From contig CAJBKH010000077.1 of NCBI GenBank assembly GCA_903953615.1, positions 1-5,584 on the forward strand: a stretch of 5,584 nucleotides of DNA. The letters run 5' to 3'. A program made the translations under genes and the position numbers. Below are positions 1 to 5,584 of the stretch, piece after piece. This DNA comes from an uncultured Bacteroidota bacterium (lineage in GTDB: Bacteria; Bacteroidota; Bacteroidia; NS11-12g; UBA955). Numbering within the stretch: the first letter of the stretch is position 1; the number at the start of each line of letters is the position of its first letter. The notes beneath the pieces are model-generated. The model made no database searches. It worked only from the letters and a program-made list of their open reading frames with translations, and was not told where the DNA came from.

Positions 1-25
1 ATTGAAGCACTGGGGTTACATTGAT

Positions 26-114
26 TAAGCCACAGATTCACAGATTTTAATTGTGAAACCAATATTTCACAAAAACAAAGACACAAAAAAACCTCAAGAC
101 ACCTTGAGGTTTTT
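26..114 (+). repeat. Direct repeat unit, copy 1 (115-bp period)
   Basis: This unit aligns without gaps to 141-229 at an offset of exactly 115 bp, with about ten differences over 89 positions by eye. It begins with TAAGCCACAGATTCACAGATT, which contains a perfect 8-bp doublet (CACAGATT twice, 31-46), continues through an A-rich stretch, and ends in the hairpin at 87-114. Weaker similarity extends left to about position 14. The outer 19 bases (28-46) recur exactly, inverted, at 290-308. This looks like an intergenic repeat that carries its own terminator; whether it is dispersed in the genome cannot be judged from one window. Confidence 0.85.
87..114. terminator. Intrinsic terminator (bidirectional), second in tandem
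   Basis: The stem ACCTCAAG (91-98) pairs with CTTGAGGT (103-110) around an ACAC loop, flanked by A and T runs that extend the pairing. The stem matches the hairpin at 201-230. It may act as a back-up terminator for the leftward operon, or as the terminator of a rightward gene that ends outside the window. Confidence 0.8.
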
Positions 115-140
115 CCTTTTGAATCTAAGGCTATATGGAA

Positions 141-229
141 TAAGCCACCGATTCACAGATTTCAATTCTGAAACCAAAATGTCACAAAAATAAAGACATA
201 AAAAAACCTCAAGAATTCTTGAGGTTTTT
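141..229 (+). repeat. Direct repeat unit, copy 2 (115-bp period)
   Basis: Second copy of the 26-114 unit. Differences are scattered over the A-rich middle, and three of about ten fall in the 4-nt hairpin loop (ACAC in copy 1, AATT here), while the CCTCAAG/CTTGAGG stem is unchanged. That pattern fits conservation of the hairpin rather than simple recent duplication. The leading edge has one change (GCCACCGATTCACAG) compared with copy 1 and the inverted copy. Confidence 0.85.
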
Positions 230-230
230 T
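201..230. terminator. Intrinsic terminator (bidirectional), first one met by the secA operon
   Basis: The 30 bp form a perfect palindrome: a run of A, CCTCAAG, a central AATT loop, CTTGAGG and a run of T. Because both flanks are homopolymeric, an RNA from either strand would have a GC-containing stem followed by a U tract. For the minus-strand operon it lies about 95 nt beyond the SPOR stop codon at 326 and is the first terminator reached. Confidence 0.85.
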
Positions 231-289
231 GTTTAAATAAGTTACAGATAAATGTTATTTTATGTGTGGTATTTTATTCTTTTAAAATC

Positions 290-308
290 AATCTGTGAAT
301 CTGTGGCT
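290..308 (-). repeat. Inverted copy of the repeat's leading edge
   Basis: AATCTGTGAATCTGTGGCT is the exact reverse complement of 28-46 (19 of 19 bases). Looser similarity runs on outward to about 320 (read on the minus strand, GGCTACAT then AGCCACAG, compared with GGTTACAT...AGCCACAG in copy 1). The arm ends six or so bases from the stop codon of the SPOR gene. Together with 28-46 it frames a 281-bp block with inverted ends, which resembles a small non-autonomous element but could equally be a REP-like dispersed repeat. Confidence 0.8.
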
Positions 309-325
309 GATGTAGCCTTCGAAAA

Positions 326-718
326 TTAATTCAAAGGCGGATACATGATTTTGTCCTTCACAATGATGGCCGTTTGAAACTGGTCTTTCAACTCGTTGAA
401 CAAGCCCATGCACTCCATTCTGTTTTTAAACAAACCCACATACACCTTAAAGTTAGGCTCTTCCCATACCACTTCGCTGTATTGTCTGTACATAGCATCG
501 TACTTGGCTTTCTGACCCTCGGCCTTGTTGCGGTTATCACCTCTAAAAATTAAAATATGGTAGCCATCCATCTTCGCATCTGGATGTTTACGCGCAGCCG
601 AACGGCTCCATATCAAACCATCTAAACCCATAGGTTTTACAATCGTAATAATGCCTTGTGATTTGACTTCGCAAAAAGCGAACAAAGCAATGACTAAAAA
701 TAATCCTTTCATGCGCAT
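326..718 (-). CDS. Small exported SPOR-domain protein
   Basis: The 130-residue product starts with a Sec signal peptide: a short basic start (MRMK), a hydrophobic core at about residues 5-15, and a probable cleavage after VKS at residue 20. Residues ~52-122 look like a SPOR domain of the Bacteroidota type: GYHILIFRGDNRNKAE, then EEPNFKVYVGLFKNR, then a helix and AIIVKDKI. SPOR domains bind peptidoglycan glycan strands stripped of their peptides, often at division sites; the specific job of this protein is unknown. Cys16 is not in a proper lipobox, so a soluble periplasmic protein is more likely than a lipoprotein. The start at 718 lies 4 nt after the secA stop, which suggests co-transcription and perhaps translational coupling; Met3 (codon at 712-710) is an alternative start. 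There is no clear ribosome binding site, only an A-rich stretch, as is usual in this phylum. Confidence 0.85.
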   Translation of the reverse strand: MRMKGLFLVIALFAFCEVKSQGIITIVKPMGLDGLIWSRSAARKHPDAKMDGYHILIFRGDNRNKAEGQKAKYDAMYRQYSEVVWEEPNFKVYVGLFKNRMECMGLFNELKDQFQTAIIVKDKIMYPPLN

Positions 719-722
719 GTTT

Positions 723-3700
723 TTATTTTTGTTTTTTTGTGTCGCGTTCCATTTTTCTTCTATCTGCTCTGCTCATTTTCGAATCCTCATTATCGCCCAT
801 ACCACCCATCATCTCTGGCATACCAGGCATACCTGTTGGCGCTGAAATCTCATCGGTACGGGTTAATTTCATTTTACTCATATCGGTTCTTTGCGGTTGA
901 GCTGCTTGTTTTACTTTGCTATCTTCTTCAACTGCAATCTTCGCTTTGAACAACATGGCCAAAATCTTTTCATTCATTCTTGACACCATGCTTGAGTACA
1001 ATTTAAACGATTCAATTTTATAAATCAACAATGGATCTTTTTGCTCATAAGTCGCATTATTAGCCGATTGTTTCAATTCATCTAATTCTCTTAAATGGTC
1101 TTTCCACTCATCGTCTAATGTCTCTAAACAAATGTTTTTTTCGTATTCTAAATTCAATTGTTGACCTTTCGATTCAACCGCTTTCGCTAAGTCGATTGGA
1201 ATGCCAAAGTTTTTAATACCATCCGAGAAAGGCACCATTACATAACCCACTTTCGAACCTTCTTGTGCATATATTTTGCTCAATACTGGCATAGCTGTTT
1301 CGCGCAATTGTTGCTGTCTGTGGTTATACGCATCTTGTAAAGTCTCATATAACTTATCGGCCAATGGCTCAACTTTTCCGTTCTTAAATTCTTCTTGGGT
1401 AAAAGGAATTTCAATTGCAAACTCCAATGCCAATTCCAATGATAAGGCTTCATAATCATCATCGGCTTTTGCTAAGCCCACTTTTTCATCGCACCAGTCG
1501 GATAACATGTTTTGTAAATCCAAAGCCAAGCGATCGCCAAACAAAGCATTTCTTCTGCGTTTGTAAATTACAGTTCTTTGCTTGTTCATGACATCATCAT
1601 ATTCCAATAAACGCTTACGCATACCGAAATTGTTTTGCTCTACTTTCTTCTGACTTCTCTCAATGGTTTTACTCATCAACGAATGTTGAATCACTTCGCC
1701 TTCTTTATAACCAAACTTATCCATTAATTTAGAAGCTCTGTCGCTACCAAATTTACGCATCAAATCATCTTCTAATGAAACAAAGAATAATGATGAACCA
1801 GGATCACCTTGTCTACCTGCACGTCCTCTTAACTGTCTATCTACCCTTCTTGAATCGTGGCGCTCGGTACCTACAATGGCCAAACCACCCGCTTTCTTGA
1901 CGTCTTCGCCAATCTTGATATCAGTACCCCTACCCGCCATGTTCGTAGCAATGGTAACGGCTCCTGCTTGACCCGCTTCGGCTACTACTTCGGCCTCACG
2001 TTGATTTTGTTTCGCGTTTAATACATTGTGTTTGATGTTTCTTAATTTCAACATCCTTGACAACAATTCCGATATCTCTACCGATGTAGTACCTACGAGC
2101 ACTGGGCGACCTTCGGCAGTTAATTTCACAACCTCATCAATCACCGCATTGTATTTTTCGCGTTTGGTTTTATAGATTTGGTCTTCCATGTCCTTACGCG
2201 CTATGTTGCGGTTGGTAGGAATAACGACTACATCTAATTTATAAATTTCCCAGAACTCACCTGCTTCTGTTTCAGCAGTACCGGTCATACCCGCCAACTT
2301 GTGGTACATTCTGAAATAGTTTTGCAAGGTAATGGTAGCAAAGGTTTGCGTGGCTGCCTCGACCTTTACATTTTCTTTGGCCTCTATCGCTTGGTGTAAA
2401 CCATCGCTATATCTTCTGCCTTCTAACACACGACCCGTTTGCTCATCTACAATTTTTACTTTGCCATCGGCCAAGATATATTCAATGTCTTTTTCGAATA
2501 AGGTATAAGCTTTCAACAATTGATTGATAGAGTGAATACGCTCTGATTTTATAGAGAAGTTGCGCATCAATTCTTCTTTGCGCTCGGTTTTCTCGGCAGG
2601 TTCTAAATTCATTTTTTCGATATCGGCAATCTCGCTGCCCACATCTGGTATAATGAAGAAATCTTTTTCTTCGCCCGATTGGGTAATCATTTCAATCCCC
2701 TTATCGGTTAATTCTACTTGGTTGGTTTTCTCATCAATTACAAAATACAATTCGGCATCGGCCTTCGGCATTTCTCTTTGTTGATCTTGTAAATAATAGT
2801 TCTCTGTTTTTTGCAAAACAGCTTTCATGCCTTGCTCACTTAAAAATTTAATAAGGGCTTTGCTCTTAGGCAATCCACGGAAAGCTCTTAACAAAGCCAA
2901 ACCGCCCATGCCTTCTTTATCGCCTGTATTACCAGCTTCGATTAATTTCTTCGCATCGTTTAAAAACGTATTCACCGCTTTTTTTTGAGCCTCTACCAAG
3001 CGTTCGATTCTCGATTTTAAGTTCGAGTATTCTTGCACATCGCCTCGAGGCACCGGACCAGAAATAATCAAAGGGGTACGGGCATCGTCAATTAATACTG
3101 AATCGACCTCATCGACCATTGCAAAATGGTGTTTGCGTTGCACCAATTCTTCAGGCGTATGACTCATATTATCTCTTAGATAATCGAAACCAAATTCGTT
3201 GTTAGTACCGTAAATAATATCCGAAGCGTAAGCCTTTCTGCGCTCATCGCTGTTCGGGCGGTGGTAATCGATACAATCTACAGTAAGGCCATGGAATTGG
3301 AACAAAGGACCATTCCACTCGCAGTCTCTTCGCGCCAAGTAATCGTTCACTGTTACAATGTGAACCCCTTTACCAGCAAGGGCATTAAGGTAAGCAGGCA
3401 AAGTAGATACCAAAGTTTTACCCTCACCAGTACCCATCTCGGCAATTTTACCTTGGTGTAAAACCATACCACCTATTAACTGTACATCGTAATGCACCAT
3501 GTTCCATTTTACCAAGCCACCAGCGGCATCCCACTGATTGGCGTAATAAGCTTTATCGCCTTTAATGGTTACAAAATCTTTTTTCTTAGCAAGTTCGCGG
3601 TCCATCTCAGTGGCGCTCACTTCTAGTTGTTCGTTATCGCTTAAGCGTTTAGCAGTTTGTTTAACGACTGCAAAAGCTTCGGGCAAGATGGCCAACAAAG

Positions 3701-4022
3701 CCTTCTCTAATGCTTGATCGGATTCTTTTTCGAGTTGATCTATTTCTGCATACAGCTGGTCTTTTTCAACCACGTCTTCGGCTGGCAATTCAGCTATTTC
3801 TGCCTTAATGGCATTTATTCTATCTTCTACCTCTTTTAAATCTTCGGCAATGCGTGATTTAAATTCTATTGTTTTGGCTCTTAACTCATCGTTACTAAGG
3901 GCATTATAGGAATTGTAAAATTCGTTGATTAAAGCAATGGTAGGGCGCATTTGCTGAACGTCTTTCTCGCTCTTGCTGCCACCTAGTAATTTGGTAAAGC
4001 TTTTAAGGATACTGTTGATCAT
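723..4022 (-). CDS. secA: Protein translocase subunit SecA (preprotein translocase ATPase)
   Basis: SecA is the cytoplasmic ATPase motor that pushes unfolded preproteins through the SecYEG channel. The frame is complete at 1,099 residues, against about 900 in E. coli; the extra length is typical of Bacteroidota. Visible motifs: Walker A MGTGEGKT (196-203), Walker B DEVD (304-307), DDARTPLIISGP (312-323), GMTGTAETEAGEF (578-590), VLVGTTSVE (641-649), TNMAGRGTDI (693-702) and QLRGRAGRQGD (730-740) with predicted arginine fingers R734 and R737. The preprotein cross-linking region follows NBD1 (from about 325), and the helical scaffold/IRA1 part contains WKDHLREL (973-980) and YEQKDPL (992-998). 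Insertions relative to E. coli lie at about 58-112 (charged, coiled-coil-like) and about 330-420. The C-terminus is Met/Gly-rich (about 1064-1076), then basic, and lacks the usual Cys-rich zinc-binding SecB/ribosome contact motif. The start at 4022 is supported by the promoter just upstream and by MINSILKSFTKLLGGSKSEKDV, similar to family N-termini. It heads a two-gene operon with the SPOR gene. Confidence 0.98.
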   Translation of the reverse strand: MINSILKSFTKLLGGSKSEKDVQQMRPTIALINEFYNSYNALSNDELRAKTIEFKSRIAEDLKEVEDRINAIKAEIAELPAEDVVEKDQLYAEIDQLEKESDQALEKALLAILPEAFAVVKQTAKRLSDNEQLEVSATEMDRELAKKKDFVTIKGDKAYYANQWDAAGGLVKWNMVHYDVQLIGGMVLHQGKIAEMGTGEGKTLVSTLPAYLNALAGKGVHIVTVNDYLARRDCEWNGPLFQFHGLTVDCIDYHRPNSDERRKAYASDIIYGTNNEFGFDYLRDNMSHTPEELVQRKHHFAMVDEVDSVLIDDARTPLIISGPVPRGDVQEYSNLKSRIERLVEAQKKAVNTFLNDAKKLIEAGNTGDKEGMGGLALLRAFRGLPKSKALIKFLSEQGMKAVLQKTENYYLQDQQREMPKADAELYFVIDEKTNQVELTDKGIEMITQSGEEKDFFIIPDVGSEIADIEKMNLEPAEKTERKEELMRNFSIKSERIHSINQLLKAYTLFEKDIEYILADGKVKIVDEQTGRVLEGRRYSDGLHQAIEAKENVKVEAATQTFATITLQNYFRMYHKLAGMTGTAETEAGEFWEIYKLDVVVIPTNRNIARKDMEDQIYKTKREKYNAVIDEVVKLTAEGRPVLVGTTSVEISELLSRMLKLRNIKHNVLNAKQNQREAEVVAEAGQAGAVTIATNMAGRGTDIKIGEDVKKAGGLAIVGTERHDSRRVDRQLRGRAGRQGDPGSSLFFVSLEDDLMRKFGSDRASKLMDKFGYKEGEVIQHSLMSKTIERSQKKVEQNNFGMRKRLLEYDDVMNKQRTVIYKRRRNALFGDRLALDLQNMLSDWCDEKVGLAKADDDYEALSLELALEFAIEIPFTQEEFKNGKVEPLADKLYETLQDAYNHRQQQLRETAMPVLSKIYAQEGSKVGYVMVPFSDGIKNFGIPIDLAKAVESKGQQLNLEYEKNICLETLDDEWKDHLRELDELKQSANNATYEQKDPLLIYKIESFKLYSSMVSRMNEKILAMLFKAKIAVEEDSKVKQAAQPQRTDMSKMKLTRTDEISAPTGMPGMPEMMGGMGDNEDSKMSRADRRKMERDTKKQK

Positions 4023-4029
4023 AAAGGTA

Positions 4030-4037
4030 CAAAGATA
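4030..4037 (-). promoter_or_regulatory. secA promoter, -7 element
   Basis: Read on the minus strand, TATCTTTG is a full match to the Bacteroidota -7 consensus TAnnTTTG. Only seven bases (TACCTTT) separate it from the secA ATG at 4022, so transcription would begin just before or at the start codon, leaving a very short leader or none. The -33 TTG partner is weak: TTC stands at the expected distance. Recognition by the primary sigma factor is inferred from the family consensus. Confidence 0.65.
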
Positions 4038-4124
4038 TTAATTAAAATGATTTATAGAAGGTGTGAATGCAATGAGTTTGCCAAAAAAAACGACAGACGA
4101 ATTACTGACGATTTGACAAGGGAA

Positions 4125-4175
4125 GGAATTTTGGGATTTTTGGAATTTTTTGATTTTGAAATTTTGAAATTGAAT
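4125..4175. repeat. Low-complexity degenerate GAATTTTG-type repeat
   Basis: About fifty bases consist of imperfect copies of an 8-9 nt motif (GGAATTTTG, GGATTTTTG, GGAATTTTTTG, GATTTTGAA, ATTTTGAA, ATTGAA). The copies differ in length and sequence, so this is a degenerate simple repeat rather than a clean tandem array. It lies upstream of the secA promoter; no function is apparent. Confidence 0.5.
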
Positions 4176-4272
4176 TAACCCCTCTGCCATTGCTAGTATC
4201 ATTTCCTTCACTACAAAAACTTGCACCAACAATTCCTTCAATTAACTTTACCGCCTATACCCAAACCCCAAT

Positions 4273-4340
4273 AGCTCCATAGGAGCTTAATCTCAGTATC
4301 AACATAGGAACCCAAAAGTATCTGCGCTCCGTAGGTGCGC
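4273..4340. repeat. REP-like pair of imperfect palindromes
   Basis: Two small hairpins lie 52 bp apart in direct orientation. The first is AGCTCC-ATA-GGAGCT (4273-4287), a perfect 6-bp stem. The second is GCGCTCC-GTA-GGTGCGC (4324-4340), a 7-bp stem with one T/T mismatch. Both share a CTCCrTAGGwG core. Paired short palindromes of this kind in intergenic DNA resemble REP/BIME elements mobilised by IS200-like RAYT transposases; membership of such a family is an inference. There is no U tract after either hairpin, so they are unlikely to be terminators. Confidence 0.55.
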
Positions 4341-4379
4341 TACCATCCCTACCACCAAACAAATACTACTTAAAAACAT

Positions 4380-4393
4380 ACCAATCGGTCGGT
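4380..4393. promoter_or_regulatory. Possible TetR-family operator
   Basis: ACCAATCGGTCGGT matches 12 of 14 positions of the palindrome ACCGACCGGTCGGT, a form typical of TetR-family operators. The right half (CGGTCGGT) is intact and the left half is degenerate. It lies about 170 bp upstream of the membrane-protein start, and no regulator gene is in the window. A chance match is possible. Confidence 0.3.
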
Positions 4394-4560
4394 TTTATCA
4401 ATCCTAATTAAATTTGCCTTTACAAGTATTCTCAATTGAATTTTAAATTAGCCTGAATTTCGTTTTTAAATAAGGGAGAATTCTTCTCAGAAATTAACAA
4501 GAACTTTAAATCGTGAAATTTGTTTTTCTTTGTGATGTTTGTATGTAAAAAACTTAAAAA

Positions 4561-5584
4561 ATGAATTGGCTTTTAAACTACCTTCTTAATAATTCGTATT
4601 TCCCTAAAGTTACTAATGTAGAGGCTGAACTAAAAAAAGCAGCCATTTTAAGACTCATTTTAGGGGTGGTTATATTTATCCGCTATAGTGAAATAGCTTG
4701 GTCGCTGAATCTTTATTACGATTCTGGATTCGCAGGACCATCCATATATATGCTCATTCTAATCACCTGTTTTACTTTTGGATTTTTCACCCCATTAATA
4801 ACGCTATTGTTAATGAGTTCATTGTATTGGTTCGACTTATTGGCAGACACCAGCAATCTCGGCACCGCAGTATTATTTAGCACTTTATTGATATCCCTCT
4901 TAATCAATCAAGGAACTTTTTATTCCATCGACAACCTTATTCTTAAGAAGAGAGGATTTTTTACTTCCCTTGTACGAAAGTTATATGCGTTTGCAGGAAC
5001 ACCTACAAAAGAAGATATTACAAAAGCTTATTTGCTTGGATTCATTATTTATGCCCTTATTAGCTTCGGTGCCTTATTATTTCACATCAAGGACAGCTAT
5101 TGGGTGGGAGGCTTAACAGTGCAGAGTTTACTTACCAGTGCCTATCTATCCAAACACTATCTATTTTTCAGGTGGTTCGAATCCACATTCCCAGTATCAT
5201 TAGGCATATTATCAGTGATGGCAGGCATTTTCCAAAGTATTTTTCAGTTTCTAATGCTACCACTTATTTTATTTAAGATAGGTAGAAAATTTGTATTTAT
5301 GTGGGGGCTTATTTTTATATTGGTTTCGCTTTTTTGTATCAACCTCTCTTATTTACCACATGTTGAACTAGTTTTTTGGTTGTTTGTTTTTGTACCATCA
5401 GGTAAAGTATCTGAGGAAAAATCGACATTCAATATTGGCAAATATCGCATTGGCTTTTTTAAATGGTTTTATAATTTCTATGGTATTATTTTGGTATTAC
5501 TTATTGTTTTGACATTCCCTATAATCAGCAACAGGATAAGGGACACACGTATTTTCAACAACAAGGGAGTGGCCGCTTTTCCTA
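4561..5584 (+). CDS. Multi-pass membrane protein, HTTM/VKGC-like (partial, 3' end outside window)
   Basis: The frame runs open for 341 codons to the window edge with no stop, so the protein is cut at its C-terminus. The ATG at 4561 is the first possible start because an in-frame TAA lies at 4555-4557; the preceding A-rich stretch has no clear Shine-Dalgarno sequence. About eight or nine hydrophobic segments are visible, near residues 29-50, 61-80, 82-98, 102-118, 157-176, 212-238, 244-262, 267-279 and 305-322. The layout resembles HTTM-domain proteins, related to the membrane part of vitamin K-dependent gamma-carboxylase: LRLILGVVIFIRY in the first helix, LYYDSGFAGP after it, an SID motif (122-124) after the fourth helix, and K177-DSY-W181-VGG after the fifth, where the family has a Lys followed by W..G. 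The substrate is unknown, and for bacterial HTTM proteins carboxylase activity is mostly unproven. It is divergent from secA with no evident functional link. Coding is near certain; the family call is moderate, and an unrelated polytopic protein remains possible. Confidence 0.75.
   Translation, partial: MNWLLNYLLNNSYFPKVTNVEAELKKAAILRLILGVVIFIRYSEIAWSLNLYYDSGFAGPSIYMLILITCFTFGFFTPLITLLLMSSLYWFDLLADTSNLGTAVLFSTLLISLLINQGTFYSIDNLILKKRGFFTSLVRKLYAFAGTPTKEDITKAYLLGFIIYALISFGALLFHIKDSYWVGGLTVQSLLTSAYLSKHYLFFRWFESTFPVSLGILSVMAGIFQSIFQFLMLPLILFKIGRKFVFMWGLIFILVSLFCINLSYLPHVELVFWLFVFVPSGKVSEEKSTFNIGKYRIGFFKWFYNFYGIILVLLIVLTFPIISNRIRDTRIFNNKGVAAFP

Larger units (their letters stand above)
1..325. other. 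Non-coding repeat-rich region downstream of the secA operon
   Basis: No credible coding frame is present. The stretch is AT-rich and made largely of repeated material: two direct units (26-114 and 141-229), their terminator hairpins, and an inverted copy of the unit's leading edge at 290-308. The part between the second hairpin and the inverted arm (about 231-289) shows nothing recognisable. The region lies at the 3' end of the minus-strand secA operon, so its likely job is transcription termination, possibly in both directions if a rightward gene ends just left of the window. Confidence 0.8.
4023..4560. other. Divergent intergenic region between secA and the membrane-protein gene
   Basis: This 538-bp gap separates two divergently transcribed genes. 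It holds the secA promoter at its left end, a low-complexity AT-rich stretch (about 4121-4175), a pair of REP-like palindromes (4273-4340), a TetR-operator-like site (4380-4393), and the leader of the rightward gene (about 4400-4560). I see no convincing gene, tRNA or structured RNA in it. The only sizeable frame (4241 to 4038, minus strand) runs through low-complexity sequence and resembles no known protein. Confidence 0.75.

Noticed and set aside
2..28. Possible C-terminal tail of a rightward gene ending in TAA at 26-28
   Set aside because: Only eight codons are visible, and part of the stretch (from about 14) resembles the repeat unit; too little to call.
26..308. CRISPR array
   Set aside because: There are only two direct units, each 89 bp and containing a terminator hairpin; there is no short-repeat/unique-spacer pattern and no cas gene.
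651..3461. Short plus- and minus-strand frames overlapping secA (around 651-949, 1280-1462, 2560-2784, 3261-3461)
   Set aside because: They overlap the strongly supported secA coding frame and give low-complexity or unrecognisable peptides.
4038..4241. 67-codon minus-strand frame upstream of secA
   Set aside because: It runs through the low-complexity AT-rich stretch (QNFKIKKFQKSQ), its 3' end overlaps the secA promoter, and it shows no domain or plausible signal. It is most likely a chance frame.
4476..4488. Small hairpin GAGAA-TTC-TTCTC in the leader of the membrane-protein gene
   Set aside because: A 5-bp AT-containing stem is expected by chance in such sequence, and no riboswitch-like or terminator context surrounds it.
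4525..4541. TTTCTTTG and GATGTTTG as -7 boxes for the membrane-protein gene
   Set aside because: Each misses one of the fixed consensus bases of TAnnTTTG and neither has a TTG at the -33 distance, so no promoter was assigned.
4698..4907. Short frames on both strands inside the membrane-protein gene
   Set aside because: Both lie within the open plus-strand frame from 4561, whose product is a coherent polytopic membrane protein; they are shadows.

Overview
The window comes from a low-GC member of the Bacteroidota, perhaps from the Chitinophagales/Sphingobacteriia side (lineage inferred, not proven). The signs are a roughly 1,100-residue SecA with the helical insertions usual in that phylum, a TAnnTTTG-type -7 promoter element directly in front of secA, A-rich translation starts without a clear Shine-Dalgarno sequence, and an exported SPOR-domain protein of Bacteroidota type.

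Layout, left to right. Positions 1-325 are non-coding and repetitive. Two 89-bp units lie in direct orientation with a period of 115 bp, and each ends in an intrinsic-terminator hairpin with the same stem. A third, inverted copy of the unit's outer edge (AGCCACAGATTCACAGATT) sits a few bases beyond the stop codon of the neighbouring gene. On the minus strand follow a small SPOR-domain protein gene (718 to 326) and, upstream of it in the same operon, secA (4022 to 723), with only 4 nt between them. Positions 4023-4560 are a divergent intergenic region. It carries the secA promoter, an AT-rich degenerate stretch, a pair of REP-like imperfect palindromes with a CTCCrTAGGwG core, and a site resembling a TetR-family operator. 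From 4561 to the right edge a plus-strand reading frame stays open for 341 codons without a stop. It encodes a multi-pass membrane protein with HTTM / vitamin K-dependent carboxylase-like features, cut by the window end.

How the parts fit. The minus-strand operon pairs the ATPase motor of the general secretion pathway with a small protein that itself has a Sec signal peptide and probably binds cell-wall glycan; the two hairpins at 1-325 end this transcript. The rightward membrane-protein gene is transcribed divergently and has no evident functional link to secA. No complete new defence or mobile system is visible. The points most worth a second look are the structured repeat array downstream of the operon, the SecA C-terminus without the zinc-binding motif, and the partial HTTM-like gene with its unusual leader.
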